Below are positions 5,860 to 15,337 of a stretch of DNA of 17,701 nt, one piece after another (the first letter of the stretch is position 1; every line of letters begins with the position of its first letter). This DNA is from SPCO01 sp964427285. GTDB lineage: Bacteria > Chloroflexota > Limnocylindria > Limnocylindrales > CSP1-4. Position numbers and translations under genes: made by a program. The stretch covers positions 1 through 17,701 of the forward strand of contig CAYRTS010000067.1 in assembly GCA_964427285.1 (NCBI GenBank). Direction: 5' to 3'. Under the pieces are notes generated by a model, which saw only the letters and a program-made list of their open reading frames with translations, had not been told where the DNA came from and made no database searches.

Positions 5860-6138
5860 ATGGACGAGATGAAGCGAGCCTATCGCGAAGGCGAAGCGTC
5901 GACCAAGGAGGCCTTGCGCAAGGCGGACGGCGACGAAAGCCTGGCCGACAAGATCGGGAACGCGGGCGACGACATCCGCAAGGAGCTCGGCAACGCGGGG
6001 GACGACATCCGCCGGGGCACCGACGACGCCCTGGATCATGACAAGCCCGACGGGCACCGTTCAGACGGCGATGGAAGCCTTGCAGACACGGTCGGCGACA
6101 TCGGCGACAACATCCGCCGGGAATTCTCTCGGAGCTGA
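5860..6138 (+). CDS. Acidic repeat-containing hydrophilic protein
   Basis: A 92-residue, very hydrophilic protein without signal or membrane segment. It carries an internal repeat: residues 25-43 (DESLADKIGNAGDDIRKEL) and 71-89 (DGSLADTVGDIGDNIRREF) share the pattern SLAD-x2-G-x2-GD-x-IR-x-E, with an extra half copy at 42-52 (ELGNAGDDIRR). The spacing suggests short amphipathic helices alternating charged and small residues, as in stress-induced hydrophilins and CsbD-like proteins, but I do not recognise a named family. The start is supported by GGAGG 9 nt upstream. The gene lies between a small membrane protein and the ABC exporter, about 150 nt before the latter. Function unknown; a stress-related role is a guess from composition. 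Confidence 0.7.
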   Translation: MDEMKRAYREGEASTKEALRKADGDESLADKIGNAGDDIRKELGNAGDDIRRGTDDALDHDKPDGHRSDGDGSLADTVGDIGDNIRREFSRS

Positions 6139-6285
6139 CCGCGCCGCTGCGTCCCGCATCAAGGGCGCTTGAGCGCGTCGGCTGGCGTCGGTGCTGACAG
6201 CTTCTGCCATGCGGTCGTATCGTCCTGGCCCAGGCTCGCATCTGGAACCGAACGTCACGGTGGGCAGAGTTCGCCGGTGGAGACC

Positions 6286-7311
6286 ATGACCGCCGCGACA
6301 GCCATTCCCGATCGAGGGACCGGGACCGAACGCGCGGACGCCGTGACGATCGACAATGCCTCCGTTCACTTCGGGGACTTCGTCGCCGTTGACCGCATCA
6401 GCCTGGCGGTGGCACCGGGCACCATCCTCGGACTGATTGGGCCGTCCGGGGCCGGCAAGACGACCACGATCCGCCTGTTGACCGGTGCGCTCAAGCCGAC
6501 GACGGGCTCGGTCACGGTCCTGGGTGAAAACCCACGCTCGCTCCGTCGGAGCACGCGCGAGCGACTCGCCTACATGCCGCAGGCCCTGACCCTCTTTGCG
6601 GACCTGACCTGCAGGGAGAACGTCGACTTCGCAGCTTCATTGTTCGGACTCGGCCTGTTTTCCCGGCGCCGGCGCATCCGGGAAGTGCTCCACCTCGTTG
6701 ATCTCTGGTCCGCCCGGGATCGCCAGGCTCGACACCTGTCGGGTGGGATGCAGCGACGCCTCGAGCTTGCCTGCGCACTCGTCCACGATCCTGACCTGTT
6801 GTACCTGGATGAGCCGACGGCGGGCCTCGATCCGCTGCTCCGTGAGCAGGTCTGGCAGGAGCTGCATCGGCTGCGGGCCAGCGGCCGGACCATGGTCGTG
6901 ACGACGCAATACCTCAACGAGGCCCAGTCCTGCGATCTCGTGGGGCTCATCGCCGAAGGCCAGCTCATCGCACTCAATACGCCCGATGGCTTGCGGCGAG
7001 ACGCGATCGGTGGCGATGTGCTTGTCGTGGAAACCGTGGGGAGCATTGAGGGGTTCCGGCTGCTGGATCTCCCGATGACCCGCAATGTCGAGCAGCACGG
7101 CCCCAATCGCCTGCGGATCACCGTTGATGAGGCGGGGACGGCCCTCCCGGAGGTGGTCGCGGCCGTGGAAGGCCTGGGCGGTGAGGTCTCCAGCGCCCGC
7201 GAAGAACGACCGTCCTTTGACGAGGTGTTTGGTCGCCTCATCGAGCGGCATCGGGCCACCGAATCGGACGCTGGGGCCGCCACTGCCGCTCCAGCCGGAG
7301 CTGACAGGTGA
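6286..7311 (+). CDS. ABC transporter ATP-binding protein (DrrA/ABC-2 type)
   Basis: A 341-residue ATPase with all nucleotide-binding motifs: Walker A GPSGAGKTT (52-60, K58), Q-loop Gln99 in YMPQALTLF, signature LSGGMQRR (151-158), Walker B LLYLDEPTAGLDP (171-183, D175/E176) and D-loop. The switch position is Gln208 (TTQYLNEAQ) instead of His, as in daunorubicin-resistance DrrA-like ATPases. Residues from about 230 form the extra C-terminal domain of this subfamily. It energises export with the permease encoded next, whose GTG overlaps its TGA by 4 bp (strong coupling). ATG 6286 was chosen because GGTGGAG lies just upstream and the domain begins at about residue 20; a TTG 117 nt upstream would add an unlikely leader. 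Cytoplasmic face of the membrane. Substrate unknown (drug, lipid or polysaccharide). Confidence 0.92.
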   Translation: MTAATAIPDRGTGTERADAVTIDNASVHFGDFVAVDRISLAVAPGTILGLIGPSGAGKTTTIRLLTGALKPTTGSVTVLGENPRSLRRSTRERLAYMPQALTLFADLTCRENVDFAASLFGLGLFSRRRRIREVLHLVDLWSARDRQARHLSGGMQRRLELACALVHDPDLLYLDEPTAGLDPLLREQVWQELHRLRASGRTMVVTTQYLNEAQSCDLVGLIAEGQLIALNTPDGLRRDAIGGDVLVVETVGSIEGFRLLDLPMTRNVEQHGPNRLRITVDEAGTALPEVVAAVEGLGGEVSSAREERPSFDEVFGRLIERHRATESDAGAATAAPAGADR

Positions 7312-8501
7312 GCGGCCTTGCGCACCTGCTCATCCGGCTGCTGGCCCTGGTCGGCAAGGAGCTCGTGGAACTCGTGCGTCGTCCAGGGGCGCTGATCACC
7401 TTGATCTTCGGCCCATTCCTGATCATGGCCCTGTTTGGCGTCGGCTACGACGGGGCGCGCCGTCCGTTCGAGACGATCCTGATCGTCCCGCCGTCGTCGG
7501 AGCTGCCTTCCGAGGTCTCGCAGTACCAGGATCTGGCGGGGCCGGCCCTTCATATCGTCTCGATCGAGACGAACCGCGCGGTGGCGGAAGTCGAGCTGGC
7601 CGCCGGCCGAATCGACCTGGTCGTGGTGGCCCCGGAACACCCGGCGGAGGCCTTCGAGCGGGGCGAGCAGTCGGTCTTCGACGTCCTGATCAACGCGGTC
7701 GATCCGGTCGAAGTGGGCTACGCCGGGTTCCTCGCTGACAGCCTCTCGAGCGCAGTCAACCGCGAGATCATCCGGCAGGCCGCCGACGAGGGCAAGGGGA
7801 TCGCGGGCGACTTCGGTCTCCTCGATACCGGGGACACGCCGCTCGCGATCCTGGCCGAGCCGACCCGGGCCGAGGTACGAAACATCGCCGCCGTGGCCCC
7901 CGGAGTGACCGCCTTCTTCGGGCCGGCGATCCTGGCCCTCATCCTCCAGCATCTCGCCGTCACCCTGGTGGCACTGTCCCTGGTACGGGAGCGCACGACC
8001 GGGATCATCGAGATGTACCGGGTCGCTCCGGTCAACGCGTGGGAGGTCCTCGCCGGCAAGCTGCTCGCCTACGCCTTCGTAGGCAGCCTGATCGCCGCCG
8101 CGACTGTCGCGCTCCTGCACCTGGGCTTCGGGGTGCCAGTCCTGGGCGATCCACGCCTTCTGGCGGTCTCGATCCTGCTGCTGCTGCTGGCCTCGCTCGG
8201 TCTCGGTCTGGCCATCGCCGTCATCTCCGATTCGGAGCGGCAGGCCGTCCAGCTATCCATGCTGGTACTGCTGGCTTCGGTCTTCTTCAGCGGCTTCGTT
8301 CTGTCGATCGAGGAGTTCAACGAACCCGTGCGAAGCCTGGCCTTCGCGCTCCCGGTCACGAGTGGCATCAGCCTGGTGCAAGAGGTCATGCTGCGCGGTG
8401 GCGCGCCCCGACCGGAGCAATTTGCGGTGCTCGGGATCATCGCCCTTGTGACCCTGACCGTGAGCTGGTTCATCCTCCGTCGGGGCATGTCCCAGGCCTG
8501 A
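7308..8501 (+). CDS. ABC-2 type transporter permease
   Basis: A 397-residue membrane protein with the ABC-2 layout. An N-terminal amphipathic helix (LAHLLIRLLALVGKELVELV) precedes one membrane segment (about 26-46, PGALITLIFGPFLIMALFGV). A large extracytoplasmic region follows (about 47-200, with ILIVPPSSELP and an alternating VELAAGRIDLVVVAPEHPAE stretch). Five further segments lie in 203-395. The family coupling helix/motif is seen as ERTTGIIEMYRVAPVNAWEVL, and the last loops carry PVTSGISLVQEVMLRGG. It pairs with the upstream ATPase to form a homodimeric exporter. The GTG start overlaps the ATPase stop (GTGA). A strong terminator follows at 8547-8580, closing the operon. Substrate unknown. 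Confidence 0.9.
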   Translation: MSGLAHLLIRLLALVGKELVELVRRPGALITLIFGPFLIMALFGVGYDGARRPFETILIVPPSSELPSEVSQYQDLAGPALHIVSIETNRAVAEVELAAGRIDLVVVAPEHPAEAFERGEQSVFDVLINAVDPVEVGYAGFLADSLSSAVNREIIRQAADEGKGIAGDFGLLDTGDTPLAILAEPTRAEVRNIAAVAPGVTAFFGPAILALILQHLAVTLVALSLVRERTTGIIEMYRVAPVNAWEVLAGKLLAYAFVGSLIAAATVALLHLGFGVPVLGDPRLLAVSILLLLLASLGLGLAIAVISDSERQAVQLSMLVLLASVFFSGFVLSIEEFNEPVRSLAFALPVTSGISLVQEVMLRGGAPRPEQFAVLGIIALVTLTVSWFILRRGMSQA

Positions 8502-8546
8502 CGCGCCAACTCGATACCCGACACACGGCACCCGCGGGCAACAATC

Positions 8547-8580
8547 AAGACCGCGGGTCCTCAGACGGGCCCGCGGTCTT
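8547..8580. terminator. Bidirectional intrinsic terminator
   Basis: Perfect 11-bp arms AAGACCGCGGG (8547-8557) and CCCGCGGTCTT (8570-8580) with a 12-nt loop sit between the ABC permease (+) and the convergent glycine-zipper gene (-). The A/T ends of the arms give short T tracts on both strands. Confidence 0.8.
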
Positions 8581-8626
8581 CATCGGAACTTTGCCGGCCG
8601 ATCGCCGGCCGACTCATGAGCTCGAG

Positions 8627-9046
8627 TCAGCGCAGCACGTTCGAGCGGCTGTCGCCGTGGTTCTCCTCGGCCTCCTCCTGGATCTGGTCGCCGGCACCTG
8701 CACCGGCACCAGCGCCGATGGCTCCGCCGACGACGGCACCCGGTGGGCCTGCGATCACGCCGCCGACGACGGCCCCGACGATCGCGCCGCCCGCCGCTCC
8801 GGTCCCGGCACCGCCTTCGTCGTCACCCTCCGATGCCTCACCGGCCATCGCGCCACCCACGGCACCGATGGTGCCGCCGATCACGGCACCCGGAGGGCCG
8901 CCAACAGCCATGCCGATGGCCGCGCCGCCGAGGGCTCCGGCTCCGGCTCCGACGGCCTCCCGGCCGCCCTCCTCATTGTCAGGCGCCGTCGTGTCCCGTG
9001 GGTAATCGTCGTCCACTCGAGTCTCCGTCGCGGTCAGGTGATCCAT
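8627..9046 (-). CDS. Glycine-zipper domain protein
   Basis: 139 residues: a polar N-terminus of about 34 residues (MDHLTATETRVDDDYPRDTT...) and two long glycine-zipper blocks built on GxxxG spacing. They are about 38-75 (GAGAGALGGAAIGMAVGGPP, then GAVIGGTIGAVGGAMAGEA) and about 85-125 (GAAGGAIVGAVVGGVIAGPP, then GAVVGGAIGAGAGAGAGDQ), separated by an acidic linker and ended by an acidic tail (EEAEENHGD). Both blocks hold the motif GGPPGAVIGG/AGPPGAVVGG, so the protein arose by internal duplication. Such segments pack as tight helical hairpins in membranes. GGAGG 6 nt before ATG 9046 supports this start. Exact role unknown (envelope or stress protein). Confidence 0.8.
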   Translation of the reverse strand: MDHLTATETRVDDDYPRDTTAPDNEEGGREAVGAGAGALGGAAIGMAVGGPPGAVIGGTIGAVGGAMAGEASEGDDEGGAGTGAAGGAIVGAVVGGVIAGPPGAVVGGAIGAGAGAGAGDQIQEEAEENHGDSRSNVLR

Positions 9047-9236
9047 GATCGACCTCCATGGGACGCCCGGGGCCGGAAGGCCCGCTGAAGGTGTCCCCTT
9101 CGCGTGAACCGTACGATCAGGGCGCGGACAAGAGCGCAAGGAGATCGCGAGGGTCCATTGCAGCGACGTGACGACCCGGTTGAGCCGGATGCCTGCTCAA
9201 GCCGACGGTTGCGGCTCTGTCATCGCCGATGCAGGC

Positions 9237-9242
9237 TATCGT
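9237..9242 (+). promoter_or_regulatory. Putative -10 box (TATCGT) of the topoisomerase gene
   Basis: TATCGT, then GCGGAA, then ATG 9249: 6-nt spacing without a ribosome-binding site, as at other genes here. Region 9047-9236 has no other credible gene; it holds the leader of the glycine-zipper gene and a small GGGCC/GGCCC hairpin (9070-9083). Confidence 0.4.
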
Positions 9243-9248
9243 GCGGAA

Positions 9249-10322
9249 ATGCCTTCGACGGTGGATGACGCCCAGCTGGCGGCCGCGCACGCCGCAGACC
9301 TCCGCTACGCCAGTGACGCCAGGCCCGGGGTGACGCGACACCGTGCTGGCCGAGGCTGGACCTACCGCGACCTGGATGGCCGGACCATCACGGATCGCCG
9401 GACCCGTGCGCGGGTTGCCAGCCTGGCCATCCCGCCCGCCTGGACGGACGTCTGGATCTGCCCTGCGTCCGACGGCCATATCCAGGCCAGCGGACGCGAC
9501 GCCCGCCGACGGAAGCAGTACCGCTATCACGCGCGCTGGCACGAGCACCGTGGCGCGGAGAAGTTCGAGCGGATGCTCGCCTTCGCGCGGGTTCTTCCCC
9601 GAATCCGGAGCAGGTGCGACAAGGACCTACGCCGGCGAGGGCTTCCCCGTGAGAAGGTGCTCGCCGCGGTGGTTCGGCTGCTGGAGTTGACCCTCATCAG
9701 GGTGGGAAACGATGAGTACGCTCGCTTGAACCGCTCGTTCGGCCTGACCACGCTGCACGATCGCCACGCCCGGATCGCTGGATCGAGGTTCCGCTTCCGC
9801 TTTCGCGGCAAATCCGGTGTCACCCAGGAAGTCAGCCTGACGGACCGCCGGCTGGCCTCCATCGTCCGACGCTGCCAGGAGTTGCCGGGCCAGGAGCTGT
9901 TCCAGTACCAGGATCTGGATGGGGAGGTCCGCGACGTCACGTCAGACGACGTCAACGCGTACCTGCGCGAAGCATCGGACCACGACTTCAGCGCCAAGGA
10001 CTTCCGAACCTGGGCGGGGACGGTTCTGGCGTATCGCGCGCTCCGGGCGCTCCAGCCGAACGACCACGAACCCACGGCAAGACGAAACGTCGTCCAGGCC
10101 ATTCGAGTGACCGCCAATCGGTTGGGCAATACGCCGGCGGTGGCGCGCGGCAGCTACGTCCACCCGGCCATCCTCGAGGCATACCTCGACGGAGGGATGC
10201 GGAGCGCGCTGGTCGATGCCGCGGAAGATCAGACTGAACCGCCGACGCAGGCTCGGGCCGAGGAGGAAGCAGCCGTGATCCGACTCCTCCGCCAACGCCG
10301 GGTGCGCGGGCGGCGCCGCTGA
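9249..10322 (+). CDS. DNA topoisomerase IB (poxvirus-type)
   Basis: 357 residues, typical for bacterial type IB topoisomerases, which relax positive and negative supercoils through a 3'-phosphotyrosyl intermediate. An N-terminal domain (about 10-95; GWTYRDLDGRTITD, IPPAWTDVWICPASDGHIQA, GRDARRRKQYRYH) is followed by the catalytic domain. There, Arg151 (LIRVGNDEYA), Lys188 (FRGKSG), Arg253 (KDFRTWAGT) and Tyr303 (VARGSYVHP) occupy the expected active-site positions, with Asn294 (LGNTPA) at the site where eukaryotic or viral enzymes often have His. Start ATG 9249 is favoured by domain boundary and by the TANNNT box; GTG 9168 and ATG 9189 are in-frame alternatives. The basic C-terminal tail (RRVRGRRR) probably aids DNA binding. 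Confidence 0.93.
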   Translation: MPSTVDDAQLAAAHAADLRYASDARPGVTRHRAGRGWTYRDLDGRTITDRRTRARVASLAIPPAWTDVWICPASDGHIQASGRDARRRKQYRYHARWHEHRGAEKFERMLAFARVLPRIRSRCDKDLRRRGLPREKVLAAVVRLLELTLIRVGNDEYARLNRSFGLTTLHDRHARIAGSRFRFRFRGKSGVTQEVSLTDRRLASIVRRCQELPGQELFQYQDLDGEVRDVTSDDVNAYLREASDHDFSAKDFRTWAGTVLAYRALRALQPNDHEPTARRNVVQAIRVTANRLGNTPAVARGSYVHPAILEAYLDGGMRSALVDAAEDQTEPPTQARAEEEAAVIRLLRQRRVRGRRR

Positions 10323-10328
10323 TGGCGG

Positions 10329-10342
10329 TCCGAGCCCTCGGA
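10329..10342. terminator. Short hairpin after the topoisomerase gene
   Basis: TCCGAG and CTCGGA (10329-10334/10337-10342) begin 7 nt after the stop codon. There is no T tract. Further on, 10425-10436 is a perfect 12-bp palindrome (CCAGGGCCCTGG). Apart from these, 10323-10524 shows no convincing gene. Confidence 0.25.
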
Positions 10343-10524
10343 TCGATCGGTGCTGGCCAGATCTGCGCAGTGATCCCCGACGTCTCGCATCTGTCACACG
10401 GCTGCGACACGTCCGCGCCGAGGTCCAGGGCCCTGGTGACAGGTCCCGGGCCAATCTGAACCCAGCGGACCTCGTTCGCGCACGCCGCCCCGGCCGACCG
10501 CAACAGATGACCGAAAGGGAAGCG

Positions 10525-11001
10525 ATGAACGCCATCAAGCTACTCGAGGACGACCACGCCGCCGTCAAGCGTCTCCTCGCCGAACTCGACTCGACCACCG
10601 AGCGCGGCGTCAAGACCCGCCAGGAACTGTTCCCAAAGTTGGAGACGGAGCTGACCGTCCATGAGGTGATCGAGGAGGAGATCTTCTATCCCGCGCTGAA
10701 GGCCCATCCGAAAGCCAGGGAGATCGTCCTCGAAGGGATCGAGGAGCACAACGTGGTCGACACCCTGATGGGCGAGTTGCGCGACCTGCCCGTGACTGAC
10801 GAAACCTGGGGTGCCAAGTTCAAGGTCATGATGGAGAACATCGAGCACCACATCGAGGAAGAGGAAGGCGAGATGTTTCCCAAGGCTCGCGCGGTCTTCG
10901 ACAAGTCGGAGCTGGCCGAGCTCGGCGCGCAGATGGCGGAGCGCAAAGCCAGCACCCTGGCGGCCTTCGAGCGCCAGGCCATCGCGACATTGTCCCGCTG
11001 A
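10525..11001 (+). CDS. Hemerythrin (HHE cation-binding) domain protein
   Basis: 158 residues forming the four-helix HHE bundle that binds a non-haem di-iron centre. Candidate ligands are H11 (EDDHAAVKRLL), H46 with E50 (LTVHEVIEEEIFYPAL), H75 (EEHNVVDTLM) and H109 with E113 (HHIEEEEGEMFPKA), with the family spacing H-x3-E in helices 2 and 4. Proteins of this class sense or store oxygen, NO or iron, or repair Fe-S clusters, in the cytoplasm. ATG 10525 is favoured over ATG 10507 because AAAGGGA lies 4 nt upstream and family members start close to the first helix (MNAIKLLEDDH). Convergent with aceE, with 8 bp between stops. Confidence 0.92.
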   Translation: MNAIKLLEDDHAAVKRLLAELDSTTERGVKTRQELFPKLETELTVHEVIEEEIFYPALKAHPKAREIVLEGIEEHNVVDTLMGELRDLPVTDETWGAKFKVMMENIEHHIEEEEGEMFPKARAVFDKSELAELGAQMAERKASTLAAFERQAIATLSR

Positions 11002-11009
11002 GGCCCGAC

Positions 11010-13694
<2,685 letters not shown>

Positions 13695-13703
13695 GGGGCC
13701 CAC

Positions 13704-13709
13704 AGGGTA
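13704..13709 (-). promoter_or_regulatory. Putative -10 box (TACCCT) of aceE
   Basis: On the minus strand TACCCT is followed by 9 nt and ATG 13694, the spacing also seen at the vapB-like gene. No ribosome-binding site is visible, so a leaderless or near-leaderless transcript is proposed. If the start were ATG 13715, this box would lie in the coding sequence. Confidence 0.35.
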
Positions 13710-13710
13710 G

Positions 13711-13747
13711 CCCATCCACCCAGTGATGGGCGGTGGGGTGATGGGCG
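13711..13747. promoter_or_regulatory. Dyad plus direct repeats upstream of aceE
   Basis: CCCATC (13711-13716) and GATGGG (13725-13730) form an inverted repeat. The decamer GTGATGGGCG occurs twice with a 15-bp period (13723-13732 and 13738-13747). The cluster lies in the aceE promoter region and in the divergent gap toward the response regulator, which makes it a candidate operator. No regulator is identified. Confidence 0.35.
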
Positions 13748-13854
13748 CGGGGGCACCGTGCCGCCACGCCGATCAGGCTGTTATGCCCTGTCATGCGTTT
13801 GCAACATGCCACCGCTTTCGACGACACATGTCAGGCGCCATCCTCCAACGCAGG

Positions 13855-13860
13855 TACTGT
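13855..13860 (+). promoter_or_regulatory. Putative -10 box (TACTGT) of the response regulator gene
   Basis: TACTGT would place transcription start near 13866-13868, leaving about 20 nt that contain GAGGGAG (13877-13883) before ATG 13887. This gene would thus be leadered, unlike several others in the window. Confidence 0.3.
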
Positions 13861-13886
13861 CACCATGCATCGTCATGAGGGAGTTC

Positions 13887-14642
13887 ATGAGTACGAAGCC
13901 GCTCGTGCTCGTCGCGGACGACGAGCCCAGGATCACCAAGCTCGTGTCGCTCGCCCTGACCGAGGAGGGATTTCGCGTCGTCACGGCCGGCGGTGGCGAA
14001 GAGGCCCTCGCGAAAGCCGAGGAAGTGCGCCCCGATGTCGTGCTCCTTGACATCGTGATGCCGGACCTCGACGGAATCGAGGTCATGCGCCAGCTCCGGG
14101 AGCGGCGCCCGGTTGCCGTGATTCTGCTCACGGCGAAGGGCTCCATCTCCGACAAGGCCCGGGGTCTCGATCTGGGCGCCGACGACTACATCGCCAAGCC
14201 GTTCCACCCCGATGAGCTGGCGGCCCGCGTCCGTGCCATCCTGCGCCGCTCTTCGGGCGGTCAGCCGGGCTCCGGGGTCCTCGAGTTCGACGACGTGAAG
14301 ATCGATCTGGAGCGCCGCATGGTGACCAGGGATGGGCAGCTCGTCCAGCTTTCGCGAACCGAGTGGCTGCTCCTCCAGCATCTGGCCAGGAACGCCGGCA
14401 AGGTCGTCCTGCACACAGAGCTTCTGACCAGCGTCTGGGGCCCGGAATACCGCGACGAACTCCAGTACGTCCGCGTCTGGATCTCCCGGTTGCGCCGGAA
14501 GCTGGGTTCCGAACCGGGCGAACCCAGCCGGATCAAGACCTTCCAGGGGATCGGCTACCTGCTCGATGTCCAGCCGCCCGAAGCCACAAGGCAGGCGGCG
14601 GCCGAAGCCCCCAGGGACGAACGCGCCGCGCTGATCGGCTAG
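13887..14642 (+). CDS. Response regulator, OmpR/KdpE-like (receiver + winged helix)
   Basis: 251 residues. The receiver domain (1-120) has the acidic pair D11/D12, phosphoacceptor D55 (VVLLDIVMPDLDG), T82 (ILLTAKG) and K104 (DYIAKPFHPDELAARV), all of the conserved set. The DNA-binding domain (about 133-232) is of the OmpR class with EFDDVKIDLERRMVTRDGQ, LSRTEWLLLQHLARNAGKVV, ELLTSVWGPEYRDELQYVRV and IKTFQGIGYLL. The wording of the winged helix is closest to KdpE-type regulators. No sensor kinase is adjacent, so it is an orphan in this window and its partner and targets are unknown. Start ATG 13887 is supported by the GAGGGAG sequence; the frame is open far upstream only as a shadow of aceE. 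A 20-residue Ala/Arg-rich tail follows the DNA-binding domain. Confidence 0.94.
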   Translation: MSTKPLVLVADDEPRITKLVSLALTEEGFRVVTAGGGEEALAKAEEVRPDVVLLDIVMPDLDGIEVMRQLRERRPVAVILLTAKGSISDKARGLDLGADDYIAKPFHPDELAARVRAILRRSSGGQPGSGVLEFDDVKIDLERRMVTRDGQLVQLSRTEWLLLQHLARNAGKVVLHTELLTSVWGPEYRDELQYVRVWISRLRRKLGSEPGEPSRIKTFQGIGYLLDVQPPEATRQAAAEAPRDERAALIG

Positions 14643-14695
14643 ACCTCGACGCGGAACCAACCCGCGCCGGGGTCCGGCCTGAGCGCCGATTGCGG

Positions 14696-14701
14696 TACGC
14701 T
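14696..14701 (+). promoter_or_regulatory. Putative -10 box (TACGCT) of the nicotinamidase gene
   Basis: TACGCT, then CCGGAG, then GTG 14708: 6-nt spacing. The GGAG in the spacer is too close to the start (0 nt) to work as a normal ribosome-binding site. Confidence 0.35.
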
Positions 14702-14707
14702 CCGGAG

Positions 14708-15328
14708 GTGCAGGTCTTCGGGCCCGGAACGGCCCTCATCCTCGTGGATCTCCAGAACGACTTCGCGGATCCCGGCGGGTCGCTGAGTGTGCGCGGCGCG
14801 GAGGAAGTCGTGGCGGCGGCCAATCGTGAGATCGCAGCGGCGCTCGGCCAGGACGCGCTGGTTGTCGCGACCCAGGACTGGCATCCAGCGCAGACTCCGC
14901 ATTTCGTGACCGATGGCGGGCCGTGGCCGGTCCACTGCGTCGCCGGAACATGGGGCGCCGCCCTCCATCCTGCCCTCGAGCTCCCATTGAATTCGCCGCA
15001 CGTTCGCAAGGGAGCGAACGGCGAGGACGGGTATTCGGGCTTCACCGTGCGCGATCTGGTCAGGGGGGAGAGCCAGCCAACGGAACTCGAGTCGATCCTC
15101 CGCTCCGCGAATGTGGACACGGTCGTGGTGGTCGGCCTGGCAACTGACTACTGCGTCAAGGCGACAGCGCTCGATGCCGTCCGGCTCGGGTTCAGGACCG
15201 TCGTGCCACGATCGGTGATCGCCGCCGTGGACCTGCAGCCCGGCGATGGCGAACGCGCCCTCGAGGAGCTGCGGGATGCCGGGATCGACGTCGTCGAATC
15301 GCTTGCAGCTCCGCCGGCCCCCAGCTGA
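14708..15328 (+). CDS. pncA: Nicotinamidase / isochorismatase-family hydrolase
   Basis: 206 residues, typical for PncA, which deamidates nicotinamide to nicotinate for NAD salvage in the cytoplasm. The catalytic triad is in place: D14 (ILVDLQNDF), K100 (HVRKGANGEDGYSGF) and C148 (GLATDYCVKATALDA). Metal ligands D57 and H59 are in TQDWHPAQTPHF, with H65 as a third candidate; the HCVAGTWGAALHP segment is also characteristic. GTG 14708 was chosen by domain boundary; TTG 14690 in frame would add six residues. Only 65 nt follow the response regulator stop, but a TANNNT box precedes it, so it may have its own promoter. The exonuclease gene begins 9 nt after its stop and is probably co-transcribed. 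Confidence 0.92.
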   Translation: MQVFGPGTALILVDLQNDFADPGGSLSVRGAEEVVAAANREIAAALGQDALVVATQDWHPAQTPHFVTDGGPWPVHCVAGTWGAALHPALELPLNSPHVRKGANGEDGYSGFTVRDLVRGESQPTELESILRSANVDTVVVVGLATDYCVKATALDAVRLGFRTVVPRSVIAAVDLQPGDGERALEELRDAGIDVVESLAAPPAPS

Positions 15329-15337
15329 CCGTCGCCA

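Noticed and set aside
6169..6285. Upstream TTG start for the ABC ATPase
   Set aside because: It would add 39 non-conserved residues before the normal domain start; ATG 6286 has a GGTGGAG just upstream.
6879..6915. Loss of the H-loop histidine (Gln208) in the ABC ATPase as evidence of inactivation
   Set aside because: DrrA-type ATPases commonly carry TTQYL at this position, so the substitution is a subfamily trait.
6570..8120. 516-residue open frame on the minus strand
   Set aside because: It lies antisense to the ABC ATPase and permease, which have complete motif sets; its composition (R/D/Q-rich, low complexity) is that of a high-GC shadow frame.
10322..10459. 45-codon ORF starting at the ATG overlapping the topoisomerase stop (TGATG)
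   Set aside because: Coupled-start geometry is attractive, but the peptide has no recognisable motif and the region contains palindromes; too weak to list as a gene.
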